Part shown: positions 6,490 to 8,699 of the stretch, one piece after another
How positions within the stretch are numbered: the first letter of the stretch is position 1
How the letters are laid out: the number at the start of each line of letters is the position of its first letter
Assembly: GCA_030628905.1 (NCBI GenBank)
Contig: DAOVQB010000195.1
Coordinates: 1-8,699 of the forward strand
Length of the DNA: 8,699 nt
Origin: DAOVQB01 sp023128935
Lineage (GTDB): Bacteria; Eisenbacteria; RBG-16-71-46; CAIMUX01; WJJG01
Direction of reading: 5' to 3'
The notes under the pieces: generated by a model
What the model saw: only the letters and a program-made list of their open reading frames with translations
What the model was told of the DNA's origin: nothing
Databases searched by the model: none
Program-made: the position numbers and the translations under genes

Positions 6490-8652
6490 TCATACGCTCA
6501 GGTGCAGTTGCACCTCGATTTCCTTGCCTCCGTCATGAAACCGCAAGGTGTGTCGCCCCACACCCAATCGAACCGCACTTCCCTGACGCACCGTGCGACG
6601 GCCGTCGACATTGGCGGAGCCGGCCAGCATCTTGAGTTGCAGGCGCTTGCTGACAAGAAGCGTCCGGACCGGACGGACCAAGAAGCGCGTTGCCCTGAGC
6701 TGCTCCTCCACCGGACGAACGTGGTCATTATCCCGCCGGCTGTCGAACGATCGCCTTGGGGGCACCCTTACGGTGTGGCCGACATGGTCGATAGAGATCC
6801 GCACCTGCCCTTGAAGCCTGACGGTGAGGATCCCGACGAGATGCAGGAGCAACACAACCACCAACAAGGCTGCCGCCGCCAATCTCCACGGGAATACGAC
6901 CGCCGAATCAAACCATGGGCTGGCGATCGCAAACTCACCAGCCCGCGTCTGTCCGAGGAGACGATAGCGGTAGCGATAGCTGCCCCATTCCGTGAGATCC
7001 AGGGGGACCTGATAGAGCAGAGCATGCTCCTGTGCGGCTGCGTCCACTGTCTGGCTCATCCAGGACACATACCGCCTCTGGTTTTCATCGAGCTTCTCGA
7101 TCTCGATCGCGAGCTGGGGAGGAACCTCAAACTCCGTGTAGAACGGATTGCGTGTATCCAGCTCGGCCCCCAGGGCGAACGACGAGGGCCGCAACGGAAT
7201 CGGCTCGATACGCACCGGCAGATGCAGCCAAGAGACGAGGGGTGCTTGGACCTCGATCGTCATTCGAGGTGAGCGGCGAACGAACCATGGGTCGAGTTGG
7301 TCATCGTCTGCCACCTGCATCCGTTGTGCGATGACCTCGACATCTACCGTTCCCATCTGCGACTCGTCACCGATCACAGCAACCAGCGTGTGCGGAACGG
7401 CCAGATGGTACTGGCCCGTGAGACTGTCATGCTCCATTGGGCTGTGCGCTTTTGAGGTGGCCAGAGCGCCCTGCGCACCCATGTGGGCGCTAAGCCGGTA
7501 GGTATCGCGCGAGATCTCCTGAAGCTCATCATCGACGAGCCAAGCCCGGATCTTTGCTGCTTCATTCAGGTAGTAGGTTGCCCGGGCATCGACAACGAGA
7601 TGGATCGGCGTGACGATCCTGCTGAGGACCGAGGGCACTTCGCCATTGGTGAGCGATACCTTCCAGAGCCCTTCGCGGGGGTTGCGGACCACAAAGAGAT
7701 CGAAGGAGGTGTAGTCGCGGTTCTGGTAGATCGCTTCGGGGCTGCGCCCGGGCCTGGGACCGGATGGCTGCTCAGGGAAAATCCTGTCTTCAGAAGAAGG
7801 TGGCTGAAGCTCGATCTCGTGCGAGTGGGCAAGCCGCGTACCATCCGTCGAAAGCTTGCGCACAATCAGAATCATTGTCTTCACCGTCCGGTCGATCCGG
7901 AATGTCGTACCGCCCTCTTCCCCGAGCGAGGAGACCCCTTTCGTCTTCTTCAGGATGAAGACCGCCGCGTCGAGAAGCTGGTCGATGTGCTCTGCGTGAT
8001 AGAAGTACCCGGGTGTCCTTGCGATATGACGTGCCATGAGCTGATGCCCGGTAATGCCAAGGCCGGGGATCGTCTGGCTGCTGGTCGTGTTCCCCAAAAG
8101 GACCGCGTAGATGGGCAGGCCTTGCAGCGGACCGGCCAGAAGCCTCTGAATCTGCTGAAAAGCAGCCATGGTCTGGTGGTTAGGTGGTTCCAGCCTGCCA
8201 TCGGTAAAGAGGATTGCCGCATGAAGCGAGGTTTCCGTCGGAAAAAGGTGCTCCCGCTCGTGCGCCAGCAACTCCAGCCCGGCACGAATGTCGGAATACT
8301 GCTCGCGGAAATCGACTCCCCTCTCAACTGCGCGCTTGAACTCGTCGCGATCAGCGTCCCCCGCGATAAGCACGGAAGCCACAATCTGCGCTGTCTCACC
8401 GAAGGTGATCACCGAGATTCGGTCGCCCTCGTCGGCCAGGTCGGCCAAAAGCATGGTCGCTTCGCGGATGAGGACCTGCTCGGGAGGCCTGATGCTTGCC
8501 GAATTGTCAATGCAAACGACGAATTCTGCGGTGGTTACGGGGGAGCGGATAGGCTCGGCCAATTGCTCAGCATAACTTTCAGTCGAGGGGGATCGCCCAC
8601 ACCCGCCGAGGGTAACCAGCAGCAGGCACAGCCCGACCAGGAGGAGACGCAT
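6490..8652 (-). CDS. Membrane-anchored von Willebrand A domain protein with lipobox and C-terminal membrane segment
   Basis: First cassette gene in the window, 720 residues. The N-terminus is a lipoprotein signal: MRLLLVG then a hydrophobic run ending in LGGC, with Cys18 as the likely lipidated residue. Residues about 42-235 form a VWA domain. The metal site is visible as DNSAS (D49, S51, S53), YSD (S120-D121, where Thr is usual) and FTDG (D151). VWA domains bind a divalent metal and mediate protein contacts. Residues about 330-580 look like beta-sandwich repeats, alternating strands with no known catalytic motif. A second hydrophobic segment follows at 589-611 (WRLAAAALLVVVLLLHLVGI), then a basic tail of about 109 residues ending in short beta strands (GRHTLRFHDGGKEIEVQLHL). 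The predicted topology is a VWA domain outside the cytoplasmic membrane and a tail in the cytoplasm, where it could contact the tubulin-like protein encoded next. The ATG has only a weak GGG-type ribosome site; the lipobox length supports this start. Whether an earlier gene shares the operon cannot be seen, as only 47 bases remain upstream. Confidence 0.9.
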   Translation of the reverse strand: MRLLLVGLCLLLVTLGGCGRSPSTESYAEQLAEPIRSPVTTAEFVVCIDNSASIRPPEQVLIREATMLLADLADEGDRISVITFGETAQIVASVLIAGDADRDEFKRAVERGVDFREQYSDIRAGLELLAHEREHLFPTETSLHAAILFTDGRLEPPNHQTMAAFQQIQRLLAGPLQGLPIYAVLLGNTTSSQTIPGLGITGHQLMARHIARTPGYFYHAEHIDQLLDAAVFILKKTKGVSSLGEEGGTTFRIDRTVKTMILIVRKLSTDGTRLAHSHEIELQPPSSEDRIFPEQPSGPRPGRSPEAIYQNRDYTSFDLFVVRNPREGLWKVSLTNGEVPSVLSRIVTPIHLVVDARATYYLNEAAKIRAWLVDDELQEISRDTYRLSAHMGAQGALATSKAHSPMEHDSLTGQYHLAVPHTLVAVIGDESQMGTVDVEVIAQRMQVADDDQLDPWFVRRSPRMTIEVQAPLVSWLHLPVRIEPIPLRPSSFALGAELDTRNPFYTEFEVPPQLAIEIEKLDENQRRYVSWMSQTVDAAAQEHALLYQVPLDLTEWGSYRYRYRLLGQTRAGEFAIASPWFDSAVVFPWRLAAAALLVVVLLLHLVGILTVRLQGQVRISIDHVGHTVRVPPRRSFDSRRDNDHVRPVEEQLRATRFLVRPVRTLLVSKRLQLKMLAGSANVDGRRTVRQGSAVRLGVGRHTLRFHDGGKEIEVQLHLSV

Positions 8653-8699
8653 CCCGAGTCTACCCGCGGATTCTAAGGCGCGAGGGGACAGTACCCATC
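8653..8699. other. Upstream end of the cassette, window edge
   Basis: The 47 bases before the VWA start show no convincing promoter, operator or hairpin. Only a weak CTCGGG precedes the ATG. The promoter, or a further upstream operon gene, must lie beyond the window. Confidence 0.4.

Noticed and set aside
6388..7272. Plus-strand open frame of 294 codons over the VWA/tubulin gap
   Set aside because: It is antisense to both genes, with unnatural Arg/His/Gln-rich sequence and no recognisable motif.
7483..8676. Long plus-strand open frame of 397 codons opposite the VWA gene
   Set aside because: It lies entirely antisense to the well-supported VWA gene and shows no motif, domain or ribosome site. 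Long antisense frames of this kind are common in GC-rich genes.

Overview
The window is bacterial DNA, roughly 55-60 % GC by eye. A lipobox signal peptide, an AGGAGG Shine-Dalgarno sequence and a tRNA-Leu type fragment all fit a bacterium. I cannot place the genus; a diderm environmental lineage is a guess.

Most of the window (965-8652) is one minus-strand cassette of three closely packed genes, read from right to left. Gene 1 (6490-8652) encodes a 720-residue membrane-anchored von Willebrand A (VWA) protein with a lipobox, an intact DxSxS metal site and a second membrane segment near its C-terminus. Gene 2 (3472-6447) encodes a 991-residue tubulin/FtsZ-like protein of the Tubulin_2 type, with the GGTGSGS nucleotide-binding loop. 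Gene 3 (965-3445) encodes an 826-residue protein with no family I recognise at first sight. Its strands, loops and helices follow the same order as gene 2, but every glycine-rich nucleotide loop is lost, so I propose it is a nucleotide-binding-dead tubulin paralogue. The gaps are 42 bp and 26 bp, which suggests one transcript. The likely picture is a membrane-tethered VWA adhesion or assembly factor acting with a cytoskeletal GTPase and its pseudo-enzyme partner, perhaps in membrane remodelling. The function is inference.

The left end (1-964) is different in character. It holds the last 41 codons of a plus-strand gene cut by the window edge, and a broken DUF1016/YhcG-type gene that is frameshifted by an 8-bp tandem duplication and lacks its nuclease half. 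About 350 bases without a gene follow. Then comes the 3' part of a tRNA-Leu(UAA) gene without its 5' part, followed by a hairpin terminator. This is what an attachment-site copy at the edge of an integrated element looks like. If so, the element lies to the left and the tubulin cassette begins just outside it, on the chromosomal side.
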